Part shown: positions 33,701 to 41,223 of the stretch, in pieces
How positions within the stretch are numbered: the stretch's first letter is position 1
How the letters are laid out: the number at the start of each line of letters is the position of its first letter
Source of the DNA: Desulfuromonadales bacterium
Lineage (GTDB): Bacteria; Desulfobacterota; Desulfuromonadia; Geobacterales; Pseudopelobacteraceae
DNA length: 52,749 bases
Assembly: GCA_016650295.1 (NCBI GenBank)
Contig: JAENWA010000106.1
Location: forward strand, 1 to 52,749
Direction: 5' to 3'
Notes under the pieces: model-generated
The model's database searches: none
Seen by the model: only the letters and a program-made list of their open reading frames with translations
What the model was told of the DNA's origin: nothing
Program-made: the position numbers and the translations under genes

Positions 33701-36700
33701 GAGCCTGGCCCTGCTGATGGCCTCCTGGTTTATTTCACCGAGAATCGGCGGGATCGCCACGCTGGTGGTCGGCATGCAGCTGCTCTTTCACCCCCTGGCG
33801 CAGCCCTTTACCATGGCAACCACCCGCAAGGGATTAAAGTTCTTCTCCCCGACCAAGCTGTTGCATGATCTGTTGCGGGCGACCGCCGACGCCGCCCTTC
33901 TGCCGCACCAGGCAGCGGTGGCCCTGGACGCCATTGCCCGGGTCTGGTACCGCCGCCTGATCTCCCGGCGCGACCTGCTTGAATGGACGGCCCAGGCCAC
34001 CCATTGGAGCGCTTCCCGCCGGCAGCCGCTCTTCGTAGCAAGCCTGGCCCTGGGAAGCCTCTTCAGTATCGTTACGGGCTGTGCAATCCTGCTCAGCCTG
34101 CCGTCCAGCCTGCCGCAGGCCGCTCCCTGGCTTTGTTTGTGGTTTTTCTCCCCGCTGCTGGCCTGGCTGCTGAATCTGCGACCGTCCGGGCAGCAGGTTC
34201 AACCGCTGGCGGAAACGGACCGCCGCTTCCTCAGGCAGGTAGCCCGGCGCACCTGGCGCTATTTCTCGACCTTTGTCAACGCCGATACCTCCTGGCTGCC
34301 CCCCGATAACTACCAGCTCGCCCACCAGAATCGTCTGGCCATGCGAACCAGTCCGACCAACATCGGCCTCTGGATGACGGGCGTCCTGGGAGCCCATGAT
34401 TGCGGCTACCTGACGGTTGATCAGGTCGTCGAGAAACTGACCTTCAGTATGGAGAGCATCAGCCGTCTGGAACGCCATCAGGGGCATCTCCTGAACTGGT
34501 ACGATATCCGGAGACTGGTTCCGCTGGAACCGCGCTATGTCTCCACCGTTGACAGCGGCAACCTGCTGGGCGCCCTGTGGGCACTGGAGCAGGGGCTTGA
34601 CGAGCTGCTGCATGCCCCGCTCCTGGATGACACGACCTTTGCCGGTCTGGCGGACCTCGGAGAAATCCTGAAACAGGCCGCCGTCTTGGAAGGAATTACC
34701 TGTCTGTATCGCCAGCCTCTCAACCAGCTTCTGGCAGAGTGGCAGGCCCCGTTGTCCGGGATCGTCGACCTCCTTCGACTGCAGCGCCGGATGGCGATAA
34801 ACGTCAGGTCTGTTGTTGTCGCAGCGGGCGCCACACCCTGGGGCGCAGAGTTGGAACAGCAGGTTTCGGCCTGGGTTCACAACAGCGACCGTTATCTCAC
34901 CTGGATCGAGATCCTGGCGGAAAAAACCGAAGCAGAGCTGGTCCTGTTCGGGCCGGAAGTCCTGCTCGCCATCCGTCGGGACCTGTCCAGGGCGCCATCG
35001 CTCTTCGATCTTGCCCATGACCGGATCGGATCGATCCGGATACTTCAAACATTCCGCGAGGAGTCCCCCCAAATGGTTGCCACGCTCGGGCAGTGGCTCG
35101 ACCGGCTAATGGAGGCCTTCGCCGCTGCCAAGTGGCTGGCCGGTGAAACCCTGGGGATGACCCAGCGGCTGATCGGCAATGTCCGTGAGCTGTCGGACGG
35201 GATGAACATGCGCTTTCTCTATGACCCCAAGCGCAAGTTGTTCGCCATCGGCTACAACGTTTCCTCGGGTCGTCTGGACATTTCAAGTTACGATCTGCTG
35301 GCCAGTGAGGCGCGTCTGGGAAGTTTCGTCGCCATTGCCCGGGGAGACGTACCCCTGGAACACTGGTTTTCCCTGGGTCGCCCCTACGGCGCCATCGGCC
35401 GGCAGCGGGTTCTGCTCAGCTGGACCGGAACCATGTTCGAATATCTGATGCCGCTCCTGTTCCAGTGTACCTACGGCAACTCACTCCTGGACAAGGCGTC
35501 CCGCGAAGCGGTAACGGTCCAGATCGCCTATGGCCGCAAGCGGCATGTGCCATGGGGTATTTCCGAGTGCGCATATGGCAATCTGGACCTGGAAAAAACC
35601 TATCAATACAAGGCCTTCGGCGTACCGGCGCTCGGTTTGAAGCGCGGCCTGGAGGAACAGCTGGTCGTGGCTCCCTATGCCACCCTGCTGGCGCTGAACG
35701 TGGCGCCCGGCGAGACCGTCAAGAATCTGAAACAACTGGACAGGCTGGGGCTTTTGGCTGATTACGGCTATTACGAGGCCATGGATTTCAGTCGTCACCC
35801 ACAGCGTGTGGGGAGACGCGGGGTGATTATCGAGGCCTATATGGCCCATCACCAGGGCATGGCGTTTCTGGCGTTGACCAACTTTCTCCATGGTAACCCG
35901 TTCCCGCGCCGTTTCCATAGCGATCCACGGGTACGCGCCTTCGAGGCCCTGCTTCAGGAGCGCATCCCGACCCTGCCGCCGTTGCACCTGATCTCGACCC
36001 GGCCGAGTGAGCCGACGCTGCCGGGAGAAGACCGGGTGGCGCCGGCAGGAATCACCTTTACCACTCCCCACACTGCCACACCCAGGAGTCTCTTGCTCAG
36101 CAACGGCCGCTATGGCCTGATGATTACCAACAGCGGTGGCGGTTACAGTCAGTGGGGCGGGCAGGAACTTACCCGCTGGCGGTCGGACCAGACCTGTGAC
36201 AGCCAGGGGATTTTCTGCTACATCCACGAGTCCGATTCGGATCGGGTCTGGTCCAACACCTGGCACCCGGTCGGTGGAAAGGTAAAAAGGTATTCCGTTC
36301 ATTTTGCCCTCGACCGGGCCGTGTTCCGCCGCGGCGATTACGGAGTTCAGACGGAAACAGAGGTGGTTGTATCGCCGGAAGATGATGTGGAGGTGCGCCG
36401 GATTACCCTGATCAATCGTTCCTCCCGTTCCCGGTGCCTCAACCTGACCAGCTACGTTGAGCTATCCATGGCGCCCCACAACGCGGACCGCCAGCACCCG
36501 GCCTTCAACAAGCTGTTCATCCAGACCGAGGCGGTCCCGGAGCAGCAGGCGCTGCTCGCCTATCGGCGACCACGGAGTGAAAGCGAACTTCCGTTGTTTG
36601 TGGCCCACTGCCTGACACTAGAGCATTCGGACAAGTCAGACAAGTCGGACCGGTCCGACCAGTCAGACAATGCAACCTTCCAGTTTGAAACCGACCGCAG

Positions 36701-39700
36701 CCGCTTCATCGGCCGCGGCCGGACCCTGGCCAACCCCATGGGAGCCGTGCAGGAACTCGGCAACAGTCAGGGTTTTGTCCTTGATCCGATACTGGCCACG
36801 CGGCGAAGTCTGGTCCTGGAGCCGGGTCAGCGCGCCCAGCTTTCTCTGGTGCTGGCTGCCGGGGCATCCCGTGAGCAGGTCCTGTTGCTGATAGACAAAT
36901 ACTGCGACCTCCACGCAACCGAGCGGGCCTTGGATTTTGCTTGGGGTGCGGCCCAGCAGCAGTTGCAACTGCTGCACATCCAGCCTGATGAGGCGCGTCG
37001 TTTTCAGCAACTGGCAAGTCACCTGCTGTTTCCCAATCAGCTGCTGCGAGCACCGGCCGAACGCCTGGATGACAACCGTAAGGGGCAGGCGGGATTGTGG
37101 CCCTACGCCATTTCGGGCGACCTGCCGCTGATCCTGATCACCATAGGCGAGGTGCGGGAGATCGGCCTGATCCGCCAGATGCTCCAGGCCCACACCTATT
37201 GGCGGATACATGGATTGTCCACTGACCTGGTGATCCTTAACGAGGAGGCCGGCAGCTATGAGCGGCCGCTCCAGGAAAAACTGGAACAGCTGGTCCAGGC
37301 CCATACGGTCTCTGCGGCCACTGATCGGGCGGGCGGGATCTTCCTGAAGAGCTCGGCGCAGATCCCGGGGGAGGATCTGAATCTCCTCAAGGCCGCAGCC
37401 AGCGTCGTTCTGGTGGCGTCACGCGGCACACTGGCCCAGCAATTGGGGGTACCGGTAGAAGCGCCCGAACTGCTGGAGAGGCTGGTTCGAAAACGCGCCC
37501 CCCGGGAGCCATCGGCCCCGCTCCCTTTCATGGAGCTGAACTACTTCAACAGCCTGGGCGGATTTACACATGATGGACGCGAATACGTGATCTATCTCGG
37601 TCCGGGCACCAATACCCCGGCGCCTTGGGTGAATGTCATTGCCAACTCGACCTTCGGCACTATGGTCAGTGAAACCGGGTCCGGTTTTACCTGGTTTGGC
37701 AACAGCCAGCGTAATCGTCTGACCGGCTGGTCCAACGATCCGGTGCTGGACCCGGCCTCTGAAGCGCTCTATATCCGCGACGAGGAGAGCGGTCTCTTCT
37801 GGTCGCCGACCGCAACGCCGATCCGTGAGGAAACCGCCTATCGGGCCCGGCACGGGGCCGGCTTTACTGTCTTCGAGCATAACAGTAACGGCATCGAGCA
37901 GGAGCTGACTGTCTTCGTCCCGGTGGATGGCAGCGGAGGCAGTCCGATCAAACTGCAGCGCCTGAGGCTGACCAATGCCTCCGCCAGAAAGCGCCGTCTC
38001 TCGGTCACCTATTATGTGGAACTCACGCTTGGAGAGAACCGTGAAACCTCCCAGATGCATATCAACACCACATGGGACGACGAATCCCGTGCCCTCTTGG
38101 CGTATAACCGCTATCACCCCGAGTATGGAGAGCGGGTTACCTTCGTTGCCATAACCCCCACGGCCGACTCATTCGGCGGCGACCGCAGCGCCTTCATCGG
38201 ACGCAACCGCACGCTGGCCAACCCGGCAGCCATGGAGTTGACCCGGCTGTCACAACGGAGCGGAGCAGGGCTGGACCCGTGCGGGGTACTCCGGGTTACG
38301 CTGCAGATGGCTCCCGGCGAACAACGTGATATCACCTGTATGCTGGGACAGGCCGGTTCCGTGGCTGAAGCCCGGAAGCTGGTGCTCGGCTATCGCTTGG
38401 ATCGGGCATTTGAGGACGAGTTTGACCGGACCAGGGCTTGGTGGGATGAGATACTCGGAACAATCGAGGTGCATACCCCCGACCTGTCCGCCGACCTGCT
38501 GATCAACCGCTGGCTTCAGTACCAGTCCCTGAGCTGCCGCATCTGGGGGCGCTCCGCATTTTATCAGTCAGGCGGCGCCTTCGGTTTTCGCGACCAGTTG
38601 CAGGATGTCATGGCGTTCCTTTACTCCAGGCCGGAACTGGCACGCGACCAGATCCTGCTGGCCGCCGGCCGGCAGTTCAAGGAGGGGGATGTCCAGCATT
38701 GGTGGCATCCGCCAAGCGGCGCCGGTATCCGCTCGCGTATCTCCGACGACCTGCTCTGGCTCCCCTGCGTAGTCGCTCACTACGTCCGGACGACCGGCGA
38801 TGTGGATATCCTGCAGGCAGAGATACCCTTTCTCAATGCCCCGCTGTTGGCGTACGATCAGCATGAGCTGTTTTCCATGCCGGAGGTCACCTTTGAACGC
38901 GCCACTCTCTTTGAACACTGCCAGCGCACGGTGGAGTGCGGCCTGACGATCGGACCCCATGGTCTGCCATTGATCGGGACGGGGGACTGGAACGACGGAA
39001 TGAACCTGGTGGGCGCCGAGGGCAAGGGTGAGAGCGTCTGGCTGGCCTGGTTCCTCTGCACAGTGTTGCAGGGGATGGCTGAACTGTCGAGTCTGTTGAA
39101 ACAGCCGGAGCTGGAACGAACCTATCTAAATGACCGCTATGCCCTGATCCAGCGTGTCGAAAAGGCCGGTTGGGACGGAGAGTGGTATCTGCGCGGAACC
39201 TTCGATGATGGCTCACCCCTCGGTTCCGCAGCAAATAATGAGGCGCGGATCGATTCCCTGCCCCAGTCGTGGGCCTGGCTTTCCGGCGCAGCCGACCCGG
39301 CACGGGCGGAGCAGGCACTGGAATCGGCCTGGCAGCACCTCGTCCTCAAAGATGAAGGTCTGGTGCTGCTCTTTGAGCCCCCCTTCGACACATCGGAACC
39401 CTCTCCCGGCTACATCAAGGGTTATCCCCCCGGGGTGCGGGAGAACGGCGGCCAGTATACCCACGCCGCCCTCTGGATGGCCATGGCCATGGCCCGCAAG
39501 GGTGACGGGGAACGGGCGGTGCAGCTCTTGCGCATGCTCAACCCGATCGAGCATGCCCGCGATGCGGCGGCGGTCTGGCACTACGGGGTCGAACCCTACG
39601 TGGTCGCAGCCGACGTGTACCGGTTACCCGGCCGGACAGGCCGGGGCGGCTGGTCCTGGTATACCGGTTCGGCGTCCTGGATGTACCGGGCTTGGGTTGA

Positions 39701-39971
39701 AGAGGTCCTCGGCCTGCGGATACAGGGCGGACAGCTGCGAATTGATCCGGTCATCCCCGCATCGTGGCCGGGCTTCAGCATCACCTATCGGCACGCTGAA
39801 ACAGTTTACGCGATCCAGGTGGAGAATCCGGACGGCTTCCAGCGTGGAGTCGCCTGGGTGTTGATGGATGGCCGGCGCGTAACCGGTGGCGCCATTTCCC
39901 TGGAACAGGGCCTGGTCAAGCACCAGGTTGTGGTGAGGATGGGGAGGCCTGAAGAGGCCGGTGTCGAGTGA
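30768..39971 (+). CDS. ndvB: Cyclic beta-1,2-glucan synthase
   Basis: A 3067-residue inner-membrane enzyme, slightly longer than the usual ~2800-2870. It makes and cyclises beta-1,2-glucan for the periplasm. Order: short N-terminal domain and two helices (about 52-110); large cytosolic region; helices near 570-615; GT84 glycosyltransferase with the DSD motif in ITLDSDTQLPHG (about 781), LSHDLIEGAHVRVG and RAHRWIRGDW; helices to about 1140; glycoamylase-like domain (PPDNYQLAHQNRLAMRTSP); two GH94 N-terminal sugar-binding repeats (SNGRYGLMITNSGGGYSQWG; NSTFGTMVSETGSGFTWFG); and the GH94 phosphorylase barrel with IGTGDWNDGMN (near 2739). Start is GTG with AAAGGA upstream. Two 9-nt tandem-repeat blocks sit in frame (32517-32561, 36627-36671). 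Cyclic glucans act in low-osmolarity adaptation, which suits the stress context. Confidence 0.93.
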   Translation: MDVGILIGYFAQQDEARKALLKLARQGFRRTALLHKDTAGTVHITYPSLVRRSLGIILAAILSGGIGGSAALSLNWPKLLPLWNISTALSVSLACAAIGALATSLWLRHFRYGVKPGVLHDHARWLASGETVLLLQATVELLQHPVAMLRESGDPPPALFIMYPRRERRTETRAPEAKLSPAQIQEHARRHATEQRVDPRHQHTTELLKRLKQSRQWVHQVCADLTVASRLEQKATPAADWILDNEYILEGNARDVLRNLPRRFYRQLPTLASDPYRGLPCIYALAKDLVTHTELQLERENIQAFIEAHQFVRTLTIGELWAIPQMLRIALIESIQSLAVTALADLRERQLAEFWANRLIAANRRDSNQLFAILAELAKTEPVPTPYFAVQLVGLLYDEEAASAPVQSWLERTLKTPLIEITLSEQNRQTREQLSCGNAFTSLRQLALLDWREIFEQLNRVEQVLRRDPSGIYGRMDFATRDRCRQAIEELARAADQSEERVAERVITLAQQAGREATGDERRGHVGAWLVGQGRAELARLLACREKLRYRTLEWIYRHHEVVYAAGVGGFTALFLLLAGYVESVRSVGLIGFIGFIGLALLLLIPVSQLAIEVLNYLVTRFLPPRPLPKMDFEDVGIPDAFRTLVVVPMMLVNAETVRGEVEKLEIRYLANKENNLLFSLFTDYTDSATRTHEDDKLLLQSAIECLTELNQRHHGERFFLFHRERTWSESEQKFIGWERKRGKLEELNRLIEGTRPETEERLLYVGDPGHLTDIRFIITLDSDTQLPHGTARRMVETLAHPLNQPRFDGAGNIMAGSYTIIQPRVSPTLPSTNASIFSRLFSDAVGIDPYTQAVSDVYQDLSGEGSYHGKGIYDVRAFSRVLSGRFPEEWILSHDLIEGAHVRVGLASDIELYDEFPQGYQSYSSRAHRWIRGDWQIAGWIFPRVPQALGGRGANPLTLLSRWKILDNLRRSLLPATSLALLMASWFISPRIGGIATLVVGMQLLFHPLAQPFTMATTRKGLKFFSPTKLLHDLLRATADAALLPHQAAVALDAIARVWYRRLISRRDLLEWTAQATHWSASRRQPLFVASLALGSLFSIVTGCAILLSLPSSLPQAAPWLCLWFFSPLLAWLLNLRPSGQQVQPLAETDRRFLRQVARRTWRYFSTFVNADTSWLPPDNYQLAHQNRLAMRTSPTNIGLWMTGVLGAHDCGYLTVDQVVEKLTFSMESISRLERHQGHLLNWYDIRRLVPLEPRYVSTVDSGNLLGALWALEQGLDELLHAPLLDDTTFAGLADLGEILKQAAVLEGITCLYRQPLNQLLAEWQAPLSGIVDLLRLQRRMAINVRSVVVAAGATPWGAELEQQVSAWVHNSDRYLTWIEILAEKTEAELVLFGPEVLLAIRRDLSRAPSLFDLAHDRIGSIRILQTFREESPQMVATLGQWLDRLMEAFAAAKWLAGETLGMTQRLIGNVRELSDGMNMRFLYDPKRKLFAIGYNVSSGRLDISSYDLLASEARLGSFVAIARGDVPLEHWFSLGRPYGAIGRQRVLLSWTGTMFEYLMPLLFQCTYGNSLLDKASREAVTVQIAYGRKRHVPWGISECAYGNLDLEKTYQYKAFGVPALGLKRGLEEQLVVAPYATLLALNVAPGETVKNLKQLDRLGLLADYGYYEAMDFSRHPQRVGRRGVIIEAYMAHHQGMAFLALTNFLHGNPFPRRFHSDPRVRAFEALLQERIPTLPPLHLISTRPSEPTLPGEDRVAPAGITFTTPHTATPRSLLLSNGRYGLMITNSGGGYSQWGGQELTRWRSDQTCDSQGIFCYIHESDSDRVWSNTWHPVGGKVKRYSVHFALDRAVFRRGDYGVQTETEVVVSPEDDVEVRRITLINRSSRSRCLNLTSYVELSMAPHNADRQHPAFNKLFIQTEAVPEQQALLAYRRPRSESELPLFVAHCLTLEHSDKSDKSDRSDQSDNATFQFETDRSRFIGRGRTLANPMGAVQELGNSQGFVLDPILATRRSLVLEPGQRAQLSLVLAAGASREQVLLLIDKYCDLHATERALDFAWGAAQQQLQLLHIQPDEARRFQQLASHLLFPNQLLRAPAERLDDNRKGQAGLWPYAISGDLPLILITIGEVREIGLIRQMLQAHTYWRIHGLSTDLVILNEEAGSYERPLQEKLEQLVQAHTVSAATDRAGGIFLKSSAQIPGEDLNLLKAAASVVLVASRGTLAQQLGVPVEAPELLERLVRKRAPREPSAPLPFMELNYFNSLGGFTHDGREYVIYLGPGTNTPAPWVNVIANSTFGTMVSETGSGFTWFGNSQRNRLTGWSNDPVLDPASEALYIRDEESGLFWSPTATPIREETAYRARHGAGFTVFEHNSNGIEQELTVFVPVDGSGGSPIKLQRLRLTNASARKRRLSVTYYVELTLGENRETSQMHINTTWDDESRALLAYNRYHPEYGERVTFVAITPTADSFGGDRSAFIGRNRTLANPAAMELTRLSQRSGAGLDPCGVLRVTLQMAPGEQRDITCMLGQAGSVAEARKLVLGYRLDRAFEDEFDRTRAWWDEILGTIEVHTPDLSADLLINRWLQYQSLSCRIWGRSAFYQSGGAFGFRDQLQDVMAFLYSRPELARDQILLAAGRQFKEGDVQHWWHPPSGAGIRSRISDDLLWLPCVVAHYVRTTGDVDILQAEIPFLNAPLLAYDQHELFSMPEVTFERATLFEHCQRTVECGLTIGPHGLPLIGTGDWNDGMNLVGAEGKGESVWLAWFLCTVLQGMAELSSLLKQPELERTYLNDRYALIQRVEKAGWDGEWYLRGTFDDGSPLGSAANNEARIDSLPQSWAWLSGAADPARAEQALESAWQHLVLKDEGLVLLFEPPFDTSEPSPGYIKGYPPGVRENGGQYTHAALWMAMAMARKGDGERAVQLLRMLNPIEHARDAAAVWHYGVEPYVVAADVYRLPGRTGRGGWSWYTGSASWMYRAWVEEVLGLRIQGGQLRIDPVIPASWPGFSITYRHAETVYAIQVENPDGFQRGVAWVLMDGRRVTGGAISLEQGLVKHQVVVRMGRPEEAGVE
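32517..32561 (+). repeat. Five 9-nt tandem repeats in ndvB (block 1)
   Basis: Units TCGGTCCGA, TCAGTCGGA, TTAATCGGA, TTTATCGGA, TTTATCGGA. They are read as part of a membrane helix (GLIGFIGFIG). The reverse complement of the unit (TCCGACTGA type) matches the style of block 2, so the two blocks look like opposite orientations of the same repeat family. Confidence 0.75.
36627..36671 (+). repeat. Five 9-nt tandem repeats in ndvB (block 2)
   Basis: Units TCGGACAAG, TCAGACAAG, TCGGACCGG, TCCGACCAG, TCAGACAAT, read as SDKSDKSDRSDQSDN near residue 1955. This is a hydrophilic linker between conserved GH94 segments, hence tolerable. Confidence 0.8.
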
Positions 39972-40006
39972 AATCTTCTTACAGCTCTTAACCTTTAAAC
40001 GGAAGT

Positions 40007-40084
40007 TTAACCGCAGAGGACGCAGAGGAAACCAAAAATAACAGCCTGTTTTTCCTCTGCGATCCTCTGCGTACTCTGCGGTAA
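40007..40084. repeat. Intergenic hairpin repeat after ndvB
   Basis: TTAACCGCAGAGGACGCAGAGGA on the left is answered by TCCTCTGCG...TCTGCGGTAA on the right, with a second CTCTGCG copy inside, followed by TTTTTATT. It may also act as the ndvB terminator. CGCAGAGG-type repeats of this kind recur between genes in many bacteria. Confidence 0.65.
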
Positions 40085-40136
40085 CTGTTTTTATTAGGCT
40101 AATTATGTTTGTCCGCTTGTTGTACGTAAACCCGCT

Positions 40137-40169
40137 ATATATGGCGGTTATGTCAAACCTGACGGATTA
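40137..40169 (+). promoter_or_regulatory. Upstream activating motif, copy 4
   Basis: TATATATG, GCGGTTATGTCA, then TGACGG at offset 25, then ATT; starts 125 bp before the -24 box at 40262. The left side (ACGTAAACCCGC) is a degenerate inverted copy of GCGGTTATGT, so a partial palindrome is present here too. Confidence 0.72.
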
Positions 40170-40261
40170 AGCAGACGGTTTTCCCTTCAGCGTGCCTCTC
40201 CATCTTAAATTTAACCTGCCATTTCAGGTCATTACATCCTCAATACCCGCAGATATTCTCC

Positions 40262-40276
40262 GGCACGTTAGTTGCG
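40262..40276 (+). promoter_or_regulatory. Sigma-54 promoter of the lipoprotein/CsbD operon
   Basis: CGGCACG-TTAG-TTGC followed by GA, identical to the promoter at 29752 over 15 bases. The predicted transcript starts near 40288, ahead of the 52-residue lipoprotein gene at 40425. Confidence 0.75.
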
Positions 40277-40424
40277 ACATACCAGTAAGATAGTCCATGA
40301 GCTGCGCCGGCTTTCTTTTGCAGATGAATTGTCAGGCGCACGTTCCGGACAAGCAACACGCGGAATTTCAGGAACCATGGAACAGGAACAAAGTTTCCGG
40401 TTTCACACAAGGGAGGTGTGATAT

Positions 40425-40583
40425 ATGGAAAAATCATTGTTGGTCAGACTGGCGATACTGCTGATGACACTGTTTACGCTGGCGGGATGTCTCCTGGTGC
40501 CGGTGGATGACGGGTATAACGGTGGCGGTCATCATGAAAGGCATCATGATGAGCATCGCGGAGAAGGGCATGAACGTCGTTAA
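40425..40583 (+). CDS. Small His-rich lipoprotein (52 aa)
   Basis: Very short gene: MEKSLLVRLAILLMTLFTLAGC is a signal peptide ending in a clear lipobox (LAGC, Cys22). The mature 31-residue chain is short and rich in His, Glu and Gly (GGGHHERHHDEHRGEGHERR), a likely metal-binding or buffering tail at the outer membrane. GGGAGG lies about 8 nt before the ATG. It is the first gene after the sigma-54 promoter at 40262 and precedes csbD by 70-150 bp. No family recognised. Confidence 0.7.
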   Translation: MEKSLLVRLAILLMTLFTLAGCLLVPVDDGYNGGGHHERHHDEHRGEGHERR

Positions 40584-40735
40584 GGTCATGGTTGTCATGG
40601 CTTATCGAAATATAACGCAGGGAAAAGAAAGACTGTATTTCAAGGGGGCAGGTTATGGAAAAACAGAAAAGTGACTGTAACACGCCGGAAAAGTGCTGTT
40701 GTGAAAAAGGCGATCATCATACAAAGGAGAACACC

Positions 40736-40915
40736 ATGAATTCGAGTATCAAAGACAAGGCTGAAGGAACGTTTCACGAAATGAAGGGTAAGATCAAGGA
40801 GGTCGCCGGGAAACTGAGCGATAATCCAAAGCTGCGTGCTGAAGGTACCGTTGAAAAGCTTGCCGGCAGGTTTCAGGAAAAGGTCGGCCAGGTCAAGCAG
40901 GTTTTCGGTAAGTAA
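40736..40915 (+). CDS. CsbD-family stress protein
   Basis: A 59-residue hydrophilic helical protein: MNSSIKDKAEGTFHEMKGKI, KEVAGKLSDNPKLRAEGTVE, then KLAGRFQEKVGQVKQVFGK, full length for CsbD, a general-stress family of unknown biochemistry. AAGGAG 6 nt before 40736 is an excellent ribosome-binding site. The frame is also open upstream to an ATG at 40655 with a GGGGG-type site; that would add 27 residues including SDCNTPEKCCCEKGDHH. Both starts may be used. Lies in the sigma-54 operon from 40262. Confidence 0.88.
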   Translation: MNSSIKDKAEGTFHEMKGKIKEVAGKLSDNPKLRAEGTVEKLAGRFQEKVGQVKQVFGK

Positions 40916-41001
40916 GTTGATGTGAACGCGTTATTGCTTCTCTGGCTGCGAGTGACTATGAGTTGAGTCATACTCAGCGGAGGAGCAGGATCTGATTGAT
41001 T

Positions 41002-41056
41002 TTTTGGGGTAGAGTAAATGAGCAGGTTTCAATCTGCCCTCTGCTCTACCCCAAAA
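41002..41056. terminator. Long hairpin after csbD
   Basis: TTTTGGGGTAGAG (41002-41014) and CTCTACCCCAAAA (41044-41056), a perfect 13-bp stem, with GCAG/CTGC pairing inside the loop. The rest of the 40916-41223 gap shows no gene. It probably ends the CsbD transcript, though no long T-run follows on the plus strand. Confidence 0.55.
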
Positions 41057-41223
41057 TCATACGAGGAAAAGCCGGAAACGTGGTGAATGGAACGGCACCA
41101 TTCCGGCGGTTCACCAGCATGGCGGAGGTCAGTTTTCAAACAGTTCCGGAGTCCGGGCGCTGGCGGTGAAATACGTGAGGAGAATTCACGACGTAAGCTT
41201 ATGAATGATACTGGAGGGCAGCA

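Noticed and set aside
33834-35072. 412-codon minus-strand frame inside ndvB (and similar long shadows opposite tamA and tamB)
   Set aside because: Same cause: codon bias of ndvB leaves the opposite strand open; catalytic and domain motifs are all on the plus strand.
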